A DNA stretch of 64,000 bases from NCBI GenBank assembly GCA_963682055.1, contig OY821740.1, positions 30,024,795-30,088,794 of the forward strand, written 5' to 3'. A model generated the notes under the pieces. The model had not been told where the DNA came from, did not search any database, and worked only from the letters and a program-made list of their open reading frames with translations. The translations under genes and the position numbers were made by a program. Numbering within the stretch: position 1 is the stretch's first letter; every line of letters begins with the position of its first letter. This DNA comes from Primula veris (Eukaryota; Streptophyta; Magnoliopsida; Ericales; Primulaceae). Positions 39,560 to 51,900 of this stretch are shown here, piece after piece.

Positions 39560-40245
39560 TGGCGAGCTTGATTTTCTTCCCAAGCTCGACTTAATCAATT
39601 TCGCGTTGGCTCCGATCTTCCGAGGCGGTCAGGTATGCTCCGGCGGTCAGGTGGTCTACGTGCCTGCACAAGGAACGAACAGGGGCCCGGGGTTGTTGCC
39701 GGGTTTTCCCTCTCCAACGATCAAGTCAGTATCGGTGTTAACTGAAAGTAGGAATATAATTAAGGATGAGGGACTGGGCCGGTTACAGGTCGTTGTATCG
39801 AGTGGTACAGATAGTGTTCAGGGGATCCGGGTTGTTTAAGCTTTATCTCTCCTCTCTGTCTTTTTCTGTCCCCTTACTAAGTGGTATTAGTGGGGGTATT
39901 TATAGTGTGATCAGAGGCGTATTAGCCCTTGGATCACTGTACTGTAAGATGTTGATCCAACGGCGTCAGAGTCATTTATGACTCTGACAAGGGTACTGTC
40001 CTTTCCCGGGGCCCACAGGAGGTGTCCTGTGATTGGGCCACGTCGGTGAAACGTCAGGAGGGTCCCCCAAGGGAGCAGCAGCATTAATTGGGGAAGCGTA
40101 CTCGACACGCTTCTTTGGGCCGGCCTCAGCATGGCTCGGCCCTCCCAATCCGGGGCGTCGCATCATTCAGGGTTGATGAGGCCCGGACGGCCCGCTTTGG
40201 GGGCGTTATTGCCCCGGACGAGGGGATGCTGACATTTCCTCGCCA
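39560..40245 (-). repeat. Gypsy-2 5' LTR
   Basis: 686 bp, partner of 29126-29811 with about seven differences. Flanked on the right by the CGTTA target duplication. Confidence 0.94.
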
Positions 40246-40250
40246 CGTTA

Positions 40251-41050
40251 GTAGAAAGAAAATAAGCGGCATGGGATATGCATGCATTTCCAAATTAATA
40301 CCCTTACTCCACATAGGAAAATTTTGACCAAAGACAATTAATTCTACTATATACCCATTTTATCTCTTATTTTTCTCCACTCGTAATGTATTAGTTTGTC
40401 ATTACATTTGAAAAAAAATTAATGGATTAAACCTTTTTTTAAAGGCTGACTAGTCAAACTTTCCAACTAGGGAGAGCACATATATGCACAATTATTATAG
40501 ATATAAGATGTAAATAGCAAATATGTGGTGTGGTACCCATGAATATTTGTCGATAATCTTAACGTCTTTGTAGTTTGCAATTAAAACTTATATACCATAC
40601 AAATTTCTATATAAAAGAAATATACCGATACGTAATGATAGCTACATACACTGTTTTGATTTTATGCAAATTTAGGAACAACTAAAAATATAGCACTTGT
40701 TATTTTGTTGATTAATTCAACAACAGTCACTTAAATAAAATAAAATCAACAGTGTCATTTTTTATTTTTTTAAGATTAACAGTGTCATGTTATAATCCTG
40801 TCATTTTTCTATATAGAATTGTTTGGCATACAAACCCAACGTCCAACTTTAGGATAGTTTGATTTTTGCGCTCTTTTTTTTCAACCAAACGATTTTTATA
40901 TCCATAAATTTGGGACAAAATCCAGCTTACACATACCAAAACATACATCTAGAACAGCTTATAAGTCGCTGCTTACATCACCAAGCCACACACTACACAT
41001 TATTTAATTAGCAGCATGTACTTCTTCTTCTTTTTTTTAAGCAAACAAGT
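40251..41050. other. AT-rich intergenic DNA
   Basis: Only homopolymer-rich sequence and short ORFs. No recognisable gene or repeat family. Confidence 0.45.
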
Positions 41051-41053
41051 TTT

Positions 41054-41420
41054 TTACATTGTACAACCATAAAAACAAATCGACTGATGATGTCGATACC
41101 CCTTTGATTTGAAACTAAATAAACGTTCTATCCACTCGTCAAGCAGACTTGTACCAAGAATCAAGGACCCAAAAATTCCAGAATATCTCGTGGAAACGTT
41201 AAAAATAGTCGTTACGAGTGATACAGCAGCGAGAGTGAAAAAGAAATTCCAGTATACTCCATACTCTCCCATATGAACCTGATAGTCTACACTTTCTGTT
41301 GTACTAAGGCGAGAATACCTAGGACAATAAGCGGACTAGTAGAATGAAGTATGCCTCTCAATTTCAACCTTCAACCCAAGAATAGACGATCCACTAAAAT
41401 TACTCACAAATCCATGTAGA
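41054..41420 (-). pseudogene. Fragment of a PIG-W/GWT1-like (GPI inositol acyltransferase) gene
   Basis: The minus-strand reading contains VDYQVHMGEYGVYWNFFFTL followed by a hydrophobic stretch and YSGIFGSLIL, a hallmark of the GWT1/PIG-W family, which acylates inositol during GPI-anchor synthesis in the ER. Slightly upstream (about 41385-41415) FVSNFSGSSIL matches the family's N-terminal FVSNxxGSS segment. Only a few dozen residues separate the two segments where the normal protein has roughly a hundred, and an in-frame stop lies between them. After GSLIL the reading no longer resembles the family. A degenerate, internally deleted fragment, recognised from family knowledge. Confidence 0.7.
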
Positions 41421-42060
41421 CTAGTTTTCTTCTCATATCCGATTCCCATTATAACTATGAAGTCTAAAACTAACTAGAAGCTCACTGATTTTAAAAACCC
41501 AGAAACCATGCGAAAAAGACTAAAACATTCACAAAAAGTTAGTAAAAAAGACAACTTTTGCATCAGCAACCATCATTTACAAAAGTGAAATAAAAAGATT
41601 AAAACATTCTCAAAACGGTCATAAAAAAATTATTTTACCATTTTAAATCTTGGTAGGCCAGTCAAATCAAGGACGTGTGCATCATAAATCTCACTCGGTA
41701 ACTCCATCAAGTTAATTATTTGTATGTTTATTAGAACTTATTTTTATTAATCTGTCCGCCACACGGTTATTTTCCCTATAAATGTGAGTCAAACTATTGC
41801 AAACTAGATTTATTAGAACACAAGTATCATCTCATATATTGGTATAAGATATATGAGGTTTCGTTTTAACATTTCACCAATTATTCACTAATAAATAGTC
41901 ATTTTAAATGTCAACATTATATATATCTAAATAATAACAAATTTGAAGTCCAAATTATAGTGCATTTAACTCAGTATAAGTATTACTTTTAAATTCTAAA
42001 TGAGAGTAAAAGGCAAAAATAATATTATCTTTATAATCACGCAAAACACCTCCACTCATA
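41421..42060. other. AT-rich DNA, nothing recognised
   Basis: No ORF or repeat family identified between the PIG-W fragment and the LINE remnant. Confidence 0.4.
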
Positions 42061-42080
42061 GCTTGATCAGGGTTACTAAA

Positions 42081-42640
42081 TCAAGAATCATCTATATGTA
42101 ATTTCAGCCTACCAATAGAAGTAAGCGACCAACCCATAACAATAGGTTTTTTAATAATCGTTTTATTAATAGAAATATCACAAGCTTGCAAAGTAAGAAG
42201 GTTAAAACAAATAGTAGGAGTACAATTAGTAAGCAAAAAATTAAGATATTTAAGCCACACATGAACTTTCTTAATAATCACATATTCATTAAAAATATCA
42301 TTATTATGCACAAAATTATTTCTATTAATCCAAATTTCCCAGTTAATAAGAAAATGAATTAACCTATTTATTTTATCTACCTGAGTATTACCCTTGAAAT
42401 GATTACACTATAAATAAATAATAGAATAAACACCAAAAGAAGCCGGAAGATGAAAACCAAAAATATTACTAAAATAACTCTACACATTTAAACTAACCCG
42501 ACACATTCAAACTAACCTCAGCCTTAGTAAAAAGATGATTAATAGTATCAAGAGAATGAATAGTACAACAAATACACTTGCTTGATAGAGCAATACCCTA
42601 CATTTGCTATTTTTTCGCTCTTTCTGTAGTGCATAATTAT
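42081..42640 (-). pseudogene. LINE 3' remnant (zf-RVT to start of RNase H)
   Basis: The minus strand reads ALSSKCICC...DTINHLFTKAEV near 42520-42600, matching the zf-RVT region that follows plant LINE reverse transcriptases. About 300 bases further on comes GWSLTSIGRLKLHIDDS (ending about 42081), matching the entry of a LINE RNase H. Several stops lie between. A degenerate fragment, not part of the LINE at 1-2918. Confidence 0.6.
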
Positions 42641-42835
42641 GATTATTTTCAATGTACTCTTCTTTAGGAAATAATTCTATTATTTTTAATACTTATGCAA
42701 CGTAAACAATTGAATGAGATATAGTTCCGTTTGGTAATAGGTTTGTTTTGCTGATTTTAGGATTTTGATTTTTTTTTGGTAGTTAGACAGTCAGATTAAT
42801 TTAGCTTTTAAAAAGCTGACTTTTAGGCTAAATAG

Positions 42836-42837
<2 letters not shown>

Positions 42838-42890
<53 letters not shown>
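42838..42890. repeat. (TA)n microsatellite
   Basis: About 25 uninterrupted TA units. Apparent Ile-Tyr reading frames across it are artefacts. Confidence 0.97.
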
Positions 42891-42893
<3 letters not shown>

Positions 42894-43062
42894 ATCTGGA
42901 TTTTTAGTGGATTTTTTAAGCATATTTTTAAACCTGGTTTTTGAAAAAAAAGGTGTTGCTAAACATAGCCATGAGGCCATGATATCAATTATTTGGTTGA
43001 AGTCCATTTTGCTTAAAATGACTTTTTTCATGTGTAATAGTGGTAAATCCTCTAATATTAAT

Positions 43063-45137
43063 TGGACTTCGCTGTTCTGATTGCTGTTATGCTGTTCAGT
43101 TAGAACTGTGATTATAACTGCAGTTGCAACCACGGTTCTAACCGAACTTTAAAGATGGATATAACTTAAAATAAAAACGTACTTAAAAATAAATTCACAC
43201 GCATGTTTTTAAACAGAGTTCACCCAGAACTTTGGGCTACGTCTCTGAGACACTCATCCAAATTTATGATACTATTTCAAGTTTACAATATAGGACTCGA
43301 GACTTATGAAAACTCACAGACTCTCTATTGATTTTCTGTCTATCACTATATTGATATTACTAATTTTGTTTTTAAACTCTTTCTGCTTAGATCCCCATTT
43401 TTCATGCATTTTATTCTCATAATTATCAGACTGGGTTTCCTTTTTGACATACGATTTAGAGTTTTCAGTTTCAAAAGCTTTCTTATTTTTAATTTTCTTG
43501 TATATGTTCTTAGCAAATAAGGTTAATTGTTCTTCGTCGTTACTATCATCAAAAATAAGAGTTTTAGGTTTCTTGGCTTGAAAAGCTACACCTTATTCAA
43601 TTTTCTTAGATTTTTGAAAATTTTGTTCATGAGACATAAAGCTTCCCATTAATTCCTCAAGTTTTAAGCTTTCAAAATCAGTTGATTTTTCAATAGCTGT
43701 TACTTTCATTTCAAACCTATCAGCAAGAGATCTAAGAGCCTTTTTAACCAGTTTTGTTTCACTATATCTTTTTTCTAAGACTAAAGCATCTTGAACCACT
43801 TCACAAATTCTACCATTAAACTTTTCAAGAGTTTCATCTTCTTTCATCTTAACATTCTCAAATTTAGTTTGTAATTGTTGAAGTTTATAGGCCCTACCTT
43901 TAGCGGTTCCTTCAAAAGTGACTCTTAAAATATCTCAAGCTTTTCTAGCTATTTCACAGTGAGAGATATACCTGAATACGCTTAATGTGACTCCAGCAAA
44001 GATTAGATCGGTGGCTATGGAATTTGCTCTTGCAAGTCGGTTTTCATCTTCACTCCAACTTTCTTCAGGTACTAGTATCAATTCTCCATCACCATCAGAT
44101 ACCATAGGGACCTCCCATCCATTCAGAATCGATTTTCAAGCCAGCTCAGCTTGTCGTGTGATGTGTGACTTCATCCGGATTTTCCATACCACAGTTTCCA
44201 CCTCCTTCAAACAGTGATGGTCTGTTGCTAGCGTTTTTTTCACTCATCATGTCCATCTTGACCAGAACGCAGGATCCACACCAAGTAGGGTCTGGTGTGA
44301 AGCTCTGATACCAATTAAAATTCCGACTTCGCTGTTCTGGTTATTGTTATGCTGTTCAGTTAAAACTGTGGTTATAACTGCAATTGCAATCACTGTTTTA
44401 ACCAAACTTTAAAGATGGATATAACTCAAAATAAAAACGTACTTGAAAGTAAATTCACACGCACGTTTTTAAACAGAGTTCACCCAGAACATTGGGCTAC
44501 GTATCTGAGGTATTCACCCAGATTTATGATACTATTTCAAGTTTACAATATAGGATTCGAGATTTATGAAAACTCACAGACTCTCTCTTGATTTTCTACC
44601 TATCACTATATGTTATTAATAAATAGCTATCACTTATAAACAATAACATCCCGTCATTGTTACTCTCGTATTTTTTAGCCCACGTGTATTATCTCTAAGA
44701 TAAGTTCTTTATAAGTTTAGAACACGTAATCTTTTACGGTATGAGACTATTTATAAGAATAAAATTCTTTCAAATCTTCGCATTCCTTTTCTTTAATCTT
44801 CAATAATCTCGTTGCCCATTGAAAATTTGGATCTTTGGAGATTAATCTTGTTAGGAACACATGCTTATTTTAGCTCCAAATCTTCTTAGAAAATTCGGCT
44901 ACTTTGCTTGTTAACAATGAGATTTAGCTGGCTCATTTTTAGGAGATAAACTCCTACCAATCTTCAAGATATTTTGTCTATAATTCACATAATTGTAGCA
45001 CAAACAAATCTAATCAAATCTGTTAGTACAATGTAGTATATATATTGAAGTAGGAGATAATATATTTATTCAAAAAGATTCACACGAGACAATTTTTTTG
45101 ATAGATTTATATATGGAACAATAAATCTCCTAACATG
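43063..45137 (-). mobile_element. Copia-3: internally deleted Sirevirus-like Copia element
   Basis: Minus-strand element with a 5' LTR on the right (about 44316-45137, beginning TGTTAGGA on the minus strand), a methionine-tRNA-type primer-binding site TGGTATCAGAGC (44302-44313), gag remnants, then directly the 3' part of an LTR (about 43063-43345). Protease, integrase, reverse transcriptase, RNase H and the 5' part of the 3' LTR are gone. LTR and gag resemble Copia-2. Ends are approximate and no target duplication was confirmed. Confidence 0.75.
43400..44260 (-). pseudogene. Copia-3 gag remnant
   Basis: Begins MDMMSEKNASNRPSLFEGG near 44260, parallel to the Copia-2 start MDLMREGNAFNKPPLLEGG. 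A frameshift follows shortly, then a frame with ARANSIATDLIFAGVTLSVF. A Trp-to-stop TGA near 43930 interrupts it. The best open stretch is 43593-43847 (MKEDETLEKFNGRICEVVQD and following), a Copia gag (UBN2-type) segment. A further stop near 43592 precedes a Lys/Asn-rich tail that runs into the LTR fragment. Confidence 0.75.
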
Positions 45138-45740
45138 ATTCAAACTTATACTCATCAAATCAAAGACCAATCATTCGTATAAGATTAAATAAGAAAATAT
45201 TTTATTTAGCAAGATTTAAGTAATAGAACAAATCTTTTCATAACCTAATATCTTCTTAAAACTTAGTTTGGAAAGATAAATACACAAGTATTTTGGCATA
45301 ATCCAATACGACAACAAATTCAGTAATTTTAACAAGTCAATTTAAGTTCTAACGTACACAAAATTTTGTCTTTAGTCGCATCATGCTATACTTGTACCCT
45401 TCCCGAGAACTAAGAAGAGAAAGCGAATAATTGTTGAGCAAATAAACGGGAAAAAAAATGTTAAGAATCGTATGTCGCCTTTTGAGAATGAAAAATTGTC
45501 AAATGAAGTTGCTAACGAAACGAAATCGTCTATTCTTAAAGTCTCTGTAGTAAACAAGAATGATACATTTAAAAGAAATCAAATTGACAAAATAAAATAG
45601 TAGAATTATCATTGAAGAGATCTTTCGAAGACTACAATGATATATAAAAGCTGAAATGAATCTAAGTGCATGCATTGTAGTCGAAAAGTATATTCGTCAT
45701 ACAACTGCTCACTTCAATCTAAGTTGACTAGAACGAATCT
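45138..45740. other. AT-rich DNA between Copia-3 and the Gypsy relic
   Basis: No recognisable coding potential. It may be further decayed retrotransposon sequence. Confidence 0.4.
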
Positions 45741-45749
45741 CTTTTGGGT

Positions 45750-46140
45750 AACAAGATAAAAGAAAGGAATACCGACAAAAGATCAAACTGCATCGGAAAG
45801 TTTTGAAATCTGGACCGACGATCTTCGTACCAATGTTCCCCGCAAAACATAAGGTACATGAGGCTTGGCCCCGGCTAACAAAGATATCAATACCGACGCA
45901 TCTAATCCTTCATCATAGCTAACAACGCCTTACATCGCTACCCCCGCCCAAACTGCTCGTCGCAATTAAAACATTAATTTTTCGCTTTCCATTCTTCGCA
46001 ATTAGTAGGGTCCATCCCCCGTGAACCATTGTTGTTCGCTCCCGAGGTAGTCGGCCTAACCTCAGTAGTGACTTGGGAAACCATAGTGGAGCTGCTGCCT
46101 CTGGTGCTTGCCTTGGCCCAGCTCCCACGGTCCTTTAAAA
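45750..46140 (-). pseudogene. Relic of a Ty3/Gypsy gag-protease region
   Basis: The minus strand reads CEEWKAKN-stop-CFNCDEQFGRG-stop-RCKAL, the zinc-knuckle region typical of Gypsy gag (consensus CFxCDExFxxGHxC), with stops including one at the His position. About 35 codons on, in a shifted frame, VLISLLAG and a few residues later RGTL match the entry to a Gypsy protease. A different family from Gypsy-1 and Gypsy-2. Confidence 0.5.
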
Positions 46141-46289
46141 ATTGTCAAAAAATACTGTTAACAGTGATTGGCTTCCCCCTCGAGATGAAAAACTGATATA
46201 TGTACTCAATCATCGTCTTGCATCTCCTTAATCGCATAATATTGGTATACCCGATTAAACCACCTACCGGATCATCCCAAGGAATTTGG

Positions 46290-47230
46290 AAAAAAACCCG
46301 CTTTTTGATGAAAAAATCAATTTTTAGTGAAAAAAGTGCTTTTGGGGTGAAAAAAGTCATTTCTTGTTGGAATGGTTGCTTTTAGATGAAAAGATTTTTG
46401 GGTGATAATCCATCTTTTGGTTGAAAATTTTTTTTTTTTGTGTGAAAAGTTGGCTTTTTGTAGTAAAAAAAATGTAAGAATATCTTTTTAAGTATTTTTT
46501 GAAAAAAAATTATGCATTTTGTTATTTTTAAAAATATTTTTATTTTAAACCATACGTAAGAGAGTTGTTGTAAATTGGTTTAACTTTATAAAAGTGTGAC
46601 TTTTTAGGAAGATAACATTGAGAGTTTGACATTTTGGGGATACAGTATCAAAAATGTGACTAATAATGAATTATCCATTTAAAATAATAACAAAACAAAA
46701 ACATAAGTTATTTTCATAAAAAAATAATTTCCCATAATTAAAACAATTTTCAAAAAATTTGCATGTTTTTTATTAAATTTTTAAAACTAAAGAAATTGTT
46801 TAGATTAATAAATAAGTTTTTGAAAATAATCACATTATAACAAAAAAATAAGAAAAGGAGTAACGCGGGGGAGATACGTGCCTTTTCCACCATTGTGGAT
46901 AGTTGCGGTTCATCAAGGTTTTGGCACGGCGAGATTAAGTGTGTTGTGAATGCTATAAGCATGTTTAATGGACTGTTTCAATTACGGTATTTAAATGGGT
47001 GGTTACGACTGTTTGTTAGATTGACATGATTGCTCAAGTTCAACGGATGTTGTTGAGTGACGGTGTTAAGTTAAATGTTCAATAAATAAATAACACAAGT
47101 ATATGTTAATACATTCAGTAATTGATAATGAAGTCTATCGTATTAAAAGTTATTTTATAAACTTTTTACTAATTAGAAAATAATTTGTTCACGAATAGGA
47201 GTTGTTTACAAATGAAAAAAAAACTGCGTA
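46290..47230. repeat. Tandem duplication, copy A
   Basis: AT-rich, non-coding unit starting with irregular GCTTTTTGGTGAAAAA-like motifs, then TTATGCATTTT, AATTATCCAT, a GGTTACGAC stretch and GTTCAATAAATAAATAA, ending near ACAAATGAAAAAAAAAC. The same order is found in copy B. Confidence 0.7.
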
Positions 47231-47693
47231 CAAAAAGTTATTTAAAGGTAAAAATGTCGCTTTTTGTGATGTGAAATCCGCTATTTGGGTGACAATCCAC
47301 CTTTTTGGGTGGAAAAAACTTCTTATTTAGACGGAAAAGCCACTTTTAGTGGAAGAAGCCGCTTTTTTGGTCAAATAAGCTGGTTTTTGGTGAAAAGTCG
47401 ATCTTATGTAAAAAAAAAAAAAGTGTAATAAGATATCTTTTTTAAAGTGTTTTTTTTTTAAATTTATGCATTTTTAATATTTTTAATATTTATTTTTATT
47501 TTTAAAAATATTTTTCTTTTAATGCATACGTAAAGATTTTTTTTAAGAGAGAAATGATGAGTTTTATGTTGAGCACTGGCTTTCTGTAATTGGTTTATAT
47601 GTTAGGAAAGATAAAATTGAGACCTTTTGGGGATGAAGTTTAAAAATATGACTGATAGGAAATTATCCATGTAAAATAATACAATAACAAAAC

Positions 47694-48875
47694 TGTTAGG
47701 ACCAGATTTCTGGTCTAAATTCTATTTGTTGTCTAATGGTTTTCACTAAATAATCCTATCTGTTTATTATGAACTAAGACAGGTATTGTTAGGTTTCAAG
47801 CAATGTTGCAACCTCAGTTACAACCTATGTTGATAGGTTTCTAGTAATGTTGCAAGCTCAGTTACAACCACAGTTACAACCTGCTTAGACAGCATTGGAG
47901 GTTTCAAGTAATGTTGCAACCTCAGTTGCAACCTCAGTTGCAACCTGCTGTTCAGCAGAATTCTGTCTAGTTATGTTATTCTGCATAACTGTTCTTTATT
48001 AATAATTATTTGTTTTAAAGTATGCATGATATATTCTCATATAATCTTAACAGGTTTAGTATGCGTTTATTGAGAATATCAAAGTGGTAAGGAAAGATTT
48101 CCTAAAAGATATAAAGAGATTAGTTTATAAGGTTATGTTTCCTTTTAATATGTATCTCTATTCTTATGCTTGTCCTTATCACTTCTTTCAATCTTTTGTT
48201 CCTTATCTATATTCAGTATAATTCGTTTAAAGATTGAATGTAATTTGGAGTTAGGTGTTTCATATATATATGGAAAGATATTATCTCTAAAAGATATTAT
48301 CTTTATATGTTTCCTAGTTATAGGAAAAGACTAACTCCTACTTTCAAGCTTGTTATTAAACAGGTATTAACCAAAGATGATTGGAGTCAATCCCAAAACA
48401 AGTCAAAAGCAATCTTCAAGATTAAAGAAAGAAGATTATTTTACTTGTATAAATAGTTGATAACTTAGCTTGTAAAAAGGTGTGTGTTCTAAATTATAAA
48501 GAACTTATTTTCTAGAGAGAATACACGTGAGCTTTAAAAAGAAAACAATGGTGGGAGGCCATTGATTTATAAGTGATAGTTATAGAGTAGGAGCAATATA
48601 GAGATAGGCAGAAAAACCTAGAGGGAGTCTAAGTGTTTTTCGTTAAGACTTGAGTCCTATATTGTAAGCTTTTTATAATATCATAATCTGGGTAAGTGCC
48701 CCGGAGACGTAGCCTAGTTAGGTGAACTCCGTTGTTAAATGTGCATGTGATTTAATTTACGTACATTTAACTTTTTACAGTTCTGTCCATTTATACACTG
48801 GGTTCTAACTGTGGTTGCAACCTCACTTAGAACCTAACTGCAAAACTGCAACTAGAACAGCGGATAGGAATTTCA
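47694..48875 (+). repeat. Copia-2 5' LTR
   Basis: Contains a TATA box (TATAAATA, 48448-48455) and five perfect copies of the palindrome GTTGCAAC: 47805-47812, 47913-47920, 47925-47932, 47937-47944 and 48814-48821. The middle three have an exact 12-bp spacing. Confidence 0.93.
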
Positions 48876-48934
48876 ATTGGTATCAGAGCTTCACACTAGA
48901 TCTTACTTAGTGTGGATCCTGTGTTCTAGTAAAG

Positions 48935-51900
48935 ATGGACTTAATGAGGGAAGGAAACGCTTTCAACAAACCTCCATTGCTTGAAGGAGGAGTAAACTAT
49001 GGAGTATGGAAAATCAGAATGAGGTCCTTCATCAAACAGCAGAATGAACATGCATGGAAAACTGTGATGTATGGATGGGAGGCTCCAACTGCCCTTGATA
49101 GTGAAGGAGAACTGGCTTTTATACCTGAAGACAGATGGTCTGCTAATGAAGACAGAAAATCAAGTGCCAACTCAACAGCCATAAACTTGATTTTTGCTGG
49201 TGTAACTCTCAGTGTATTCAGTGGTTGCTCTAAGCACATGACAGGTACTGCAAGTCTCCTAAAAAATGTCACCATTCTTACAGGGAACACTGTTGTGTTT
49301 GGAGGTGAAGATACAGGTAAAATTGTTGGTAAAGGTACCTTAAACAAACCTGGAATGCCTGATATTGAGGATGTTTTTCTTGTAGATGGTATAAAAGCTA
49401 ATCTTATTAGTATCAGTCAACTCTGTGATAATAAAATGACTGTTAAATTTGACAAAGAAAGGTGTCTAATCATTAATCTTAATAATGATTTAATCATGAC
49501 TGGAGTTAGATCTACCAACAGCTGCTATGTGTTTGAAAAAGCTGAAAAAGAATTGCCTCAAAGTAGGTGTAATCAAGCCATTACTAATAATGTGGATATT
49601 TGGCATAAAAGGCTTGGGCATGTGAATTACAAAACCTTAGATAAGCTTGTTAACAAAGAATTGATAAGAGGAATTCCTAAACTTAGTGCTAAAACTCAAA
49701 GTATCTGTGGTGATTGTGCTATAGGCAAACAAACCAAAAGTATTCACAAAAGTACAAGTCAAATCTACACTAAGAGAGTCCTAGAACTTCTTCATATTGA
49801 CTTGATGGGACCTATGCAAACTGCTAGTATAGGTGGTAAGAAGTACATTTTGGTAGTTGTAGATGATTTCTCTAGATACTCTTGGGTAGTGTTCTTAAAA
49901 GATAAGTCTGAAACTTTTGAACTGTTCAAAACTCTATGCTTAAAACTGCAACTTGAAAAAGGTTCCACCAGTGGTAATATTGCTAGGATTATAAGTGATC
50001 ATGGAACTGAATTTGAAAACATCAAGTTTAGAGAATTCTGCAACTCTTTAGGTATAAGTCATGAGTTCTCTGCTCCTAAGACTCCACAGCAAAATGGCAT
50101 AGTTGAAAGAAAAAATAGAACCATCCAGGAAATGGCTAGAGTCATGCTTAACTCTAAGAAACTTGCCAACAGATTTTGGGCTGAAGCTGTTAATACTGCC
50201 TGTCATATAGTTAATAGAGTTTACATTACTAAAGGCACTTCCATGACAGCTTATGAAATATGGAAAGGTAGAAGACCAAATGTTAAGTATTTTCAAGTCT
50301 TTGGGTGTGTCTGTTACATTCTCAGAGATAGAGAGCATCTTGGTAAATTTGACTCTAAAAGTGATAAAGGGATCTTTCTTGGTTATGCTCAGAATTGTAG
50401 AGCATTTAGAGTCTTCAATCAAAGAACAAACTGTGTTATGGAATCTTATAATGTGTTATTTGATGACTTAAAAACTGTTGATGAGATTACAGGTGATGAT
50501 GAACAGCCTGAGATTGCAGAAAAAGAGAAAGAAGAAACTCAACACACAGGAAGTCCCATTGTGGTTGGAAGTCCAGTTGCAACTGAGGTTACAACTGAGG
50601 TTGGAACTGAAGTTGAAACCCAGAATTCAACAGAATCTGAAGAAGAAGATGGAGGATCTCCTATCCTAACTACAAGCAAGCCACGCTATGTAAAGACTCA
50701 GAAAAACCACTCTCTTGACAATGTCATAGGGGAAGTTACTTCAGGTATGAAAACCAGAGGTAAAAGAAATAATGTTGTTCACTTTGCTTGTTATATTTCT
50801 CAGTTAGAAACTAAGAATATAAAAGAAGCTCTAGAAGATAGTGAATGGATTTTAGGTATGCAGGATGAATTGGCTCAATTTGAGAGAAATGATGTATGGA
50901 CTTTAGTACCCAGACCTTCTAATAAAAATGTTATAGGGACTAAATGGATTTTTAGAAATAAAAGTGATGAGGATGGAGTGATTATCAGGAATAAAGCTAG
51001 GTTGGTAGCTCAGGGTTATACACAAATTGAGGGAATTGATTTTGATGAAACCTTTGCTCCTGTAGCTAGAATTGAATCCATTAGAATGCTACTTTCTCTT
51101 GCATGTCTGTATGATTTTAAACTGTTTCAACTTGACATAAAGAGTGCTTTTCTGAATGGTGTGATTAATGAAGAAGTATATGTCTGTCAACCTAAGGGAT
51201 TTGAAGATCCTAACTTTCCTGAAAATGTCTATTTGTTGAAAAAGGCATTGTATGGTCTAAAGCAAGCTCCTAGAGCTTGGTATGATAGATTAACCGAGCT
51301 TGGTATGATAGATTAACCAAGTACTTGATTGAAAAAGGTTTTAACAGAGGGGGAGTTGATAAAACTTTGTTTACTAAGAAAACCACAAAGGACATAATAA
51401 TTGCTCAAATCTATGTTGATGACATTGTTTTTGGCTCTACTTCCAATAAAAGAATAGAAGAATTCATTTCTGATATGTAGAATGAATTTGAAATGAGTGG
51501 TGGAGGTGAACTAACTTACTTTCTAGGATTGCAAGTTAAACAGAATGAGAAAGGCATTTTTCTATGCCAAAGCAAGTATGCAGACAATCTTGTTAAGAAG
51601 TTTGGTCTGAGTGAGAGTAAAGAGAAGAGAACCCCTATGAGTACTACTCTTAAACTGTCTAAAAATGATAAAGGAAAAAGTGTCTGTCCCAGTCTTTATA
51701 GATCCATAATTGGAAGTTTGCTGTATTTAACTGCTAGTAGACCAGACCTTTGCTTAAGTGTAGGAGTTTGTGCCAGATATCAAGCAAATCCTTTAGAACC
51801 TCATCTTCTAGCTGTCAAAAGAATTCTTAGGTATGTAAAAGGAACACTTCACCTAGGCCTATGGTATTCTAAAGATACAAACCATTTTCTAAGTGGCTAC

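Larger units (their letters stand above)
29126..40245 (-). mobile_element. Gypsy-2: complete Tat-type element, gag-pol dead, reverse orientation
   Basis: 11.1-kb relative of Gypsy-1 with 686-bp LTRs and a perfect 5-bp target duplication CGTTA (29121-29125 and 40246-40250). The two LTRs differ at about seven positions, so it is older than Gypsy-1. LTR sequence and repeat-unit details differ enough from Gypsy-1 to suggest a sister subfamily. It lies 1.34 kb upstream of the GH9 start codon, with gag-pol pointing toward that gene. Confidence 0.95.

Noticed and set aside
42828..43133. 101-aa frame with Ile-Tyr repeats
   Set aside because: Product of the (TA)n microsatellite.
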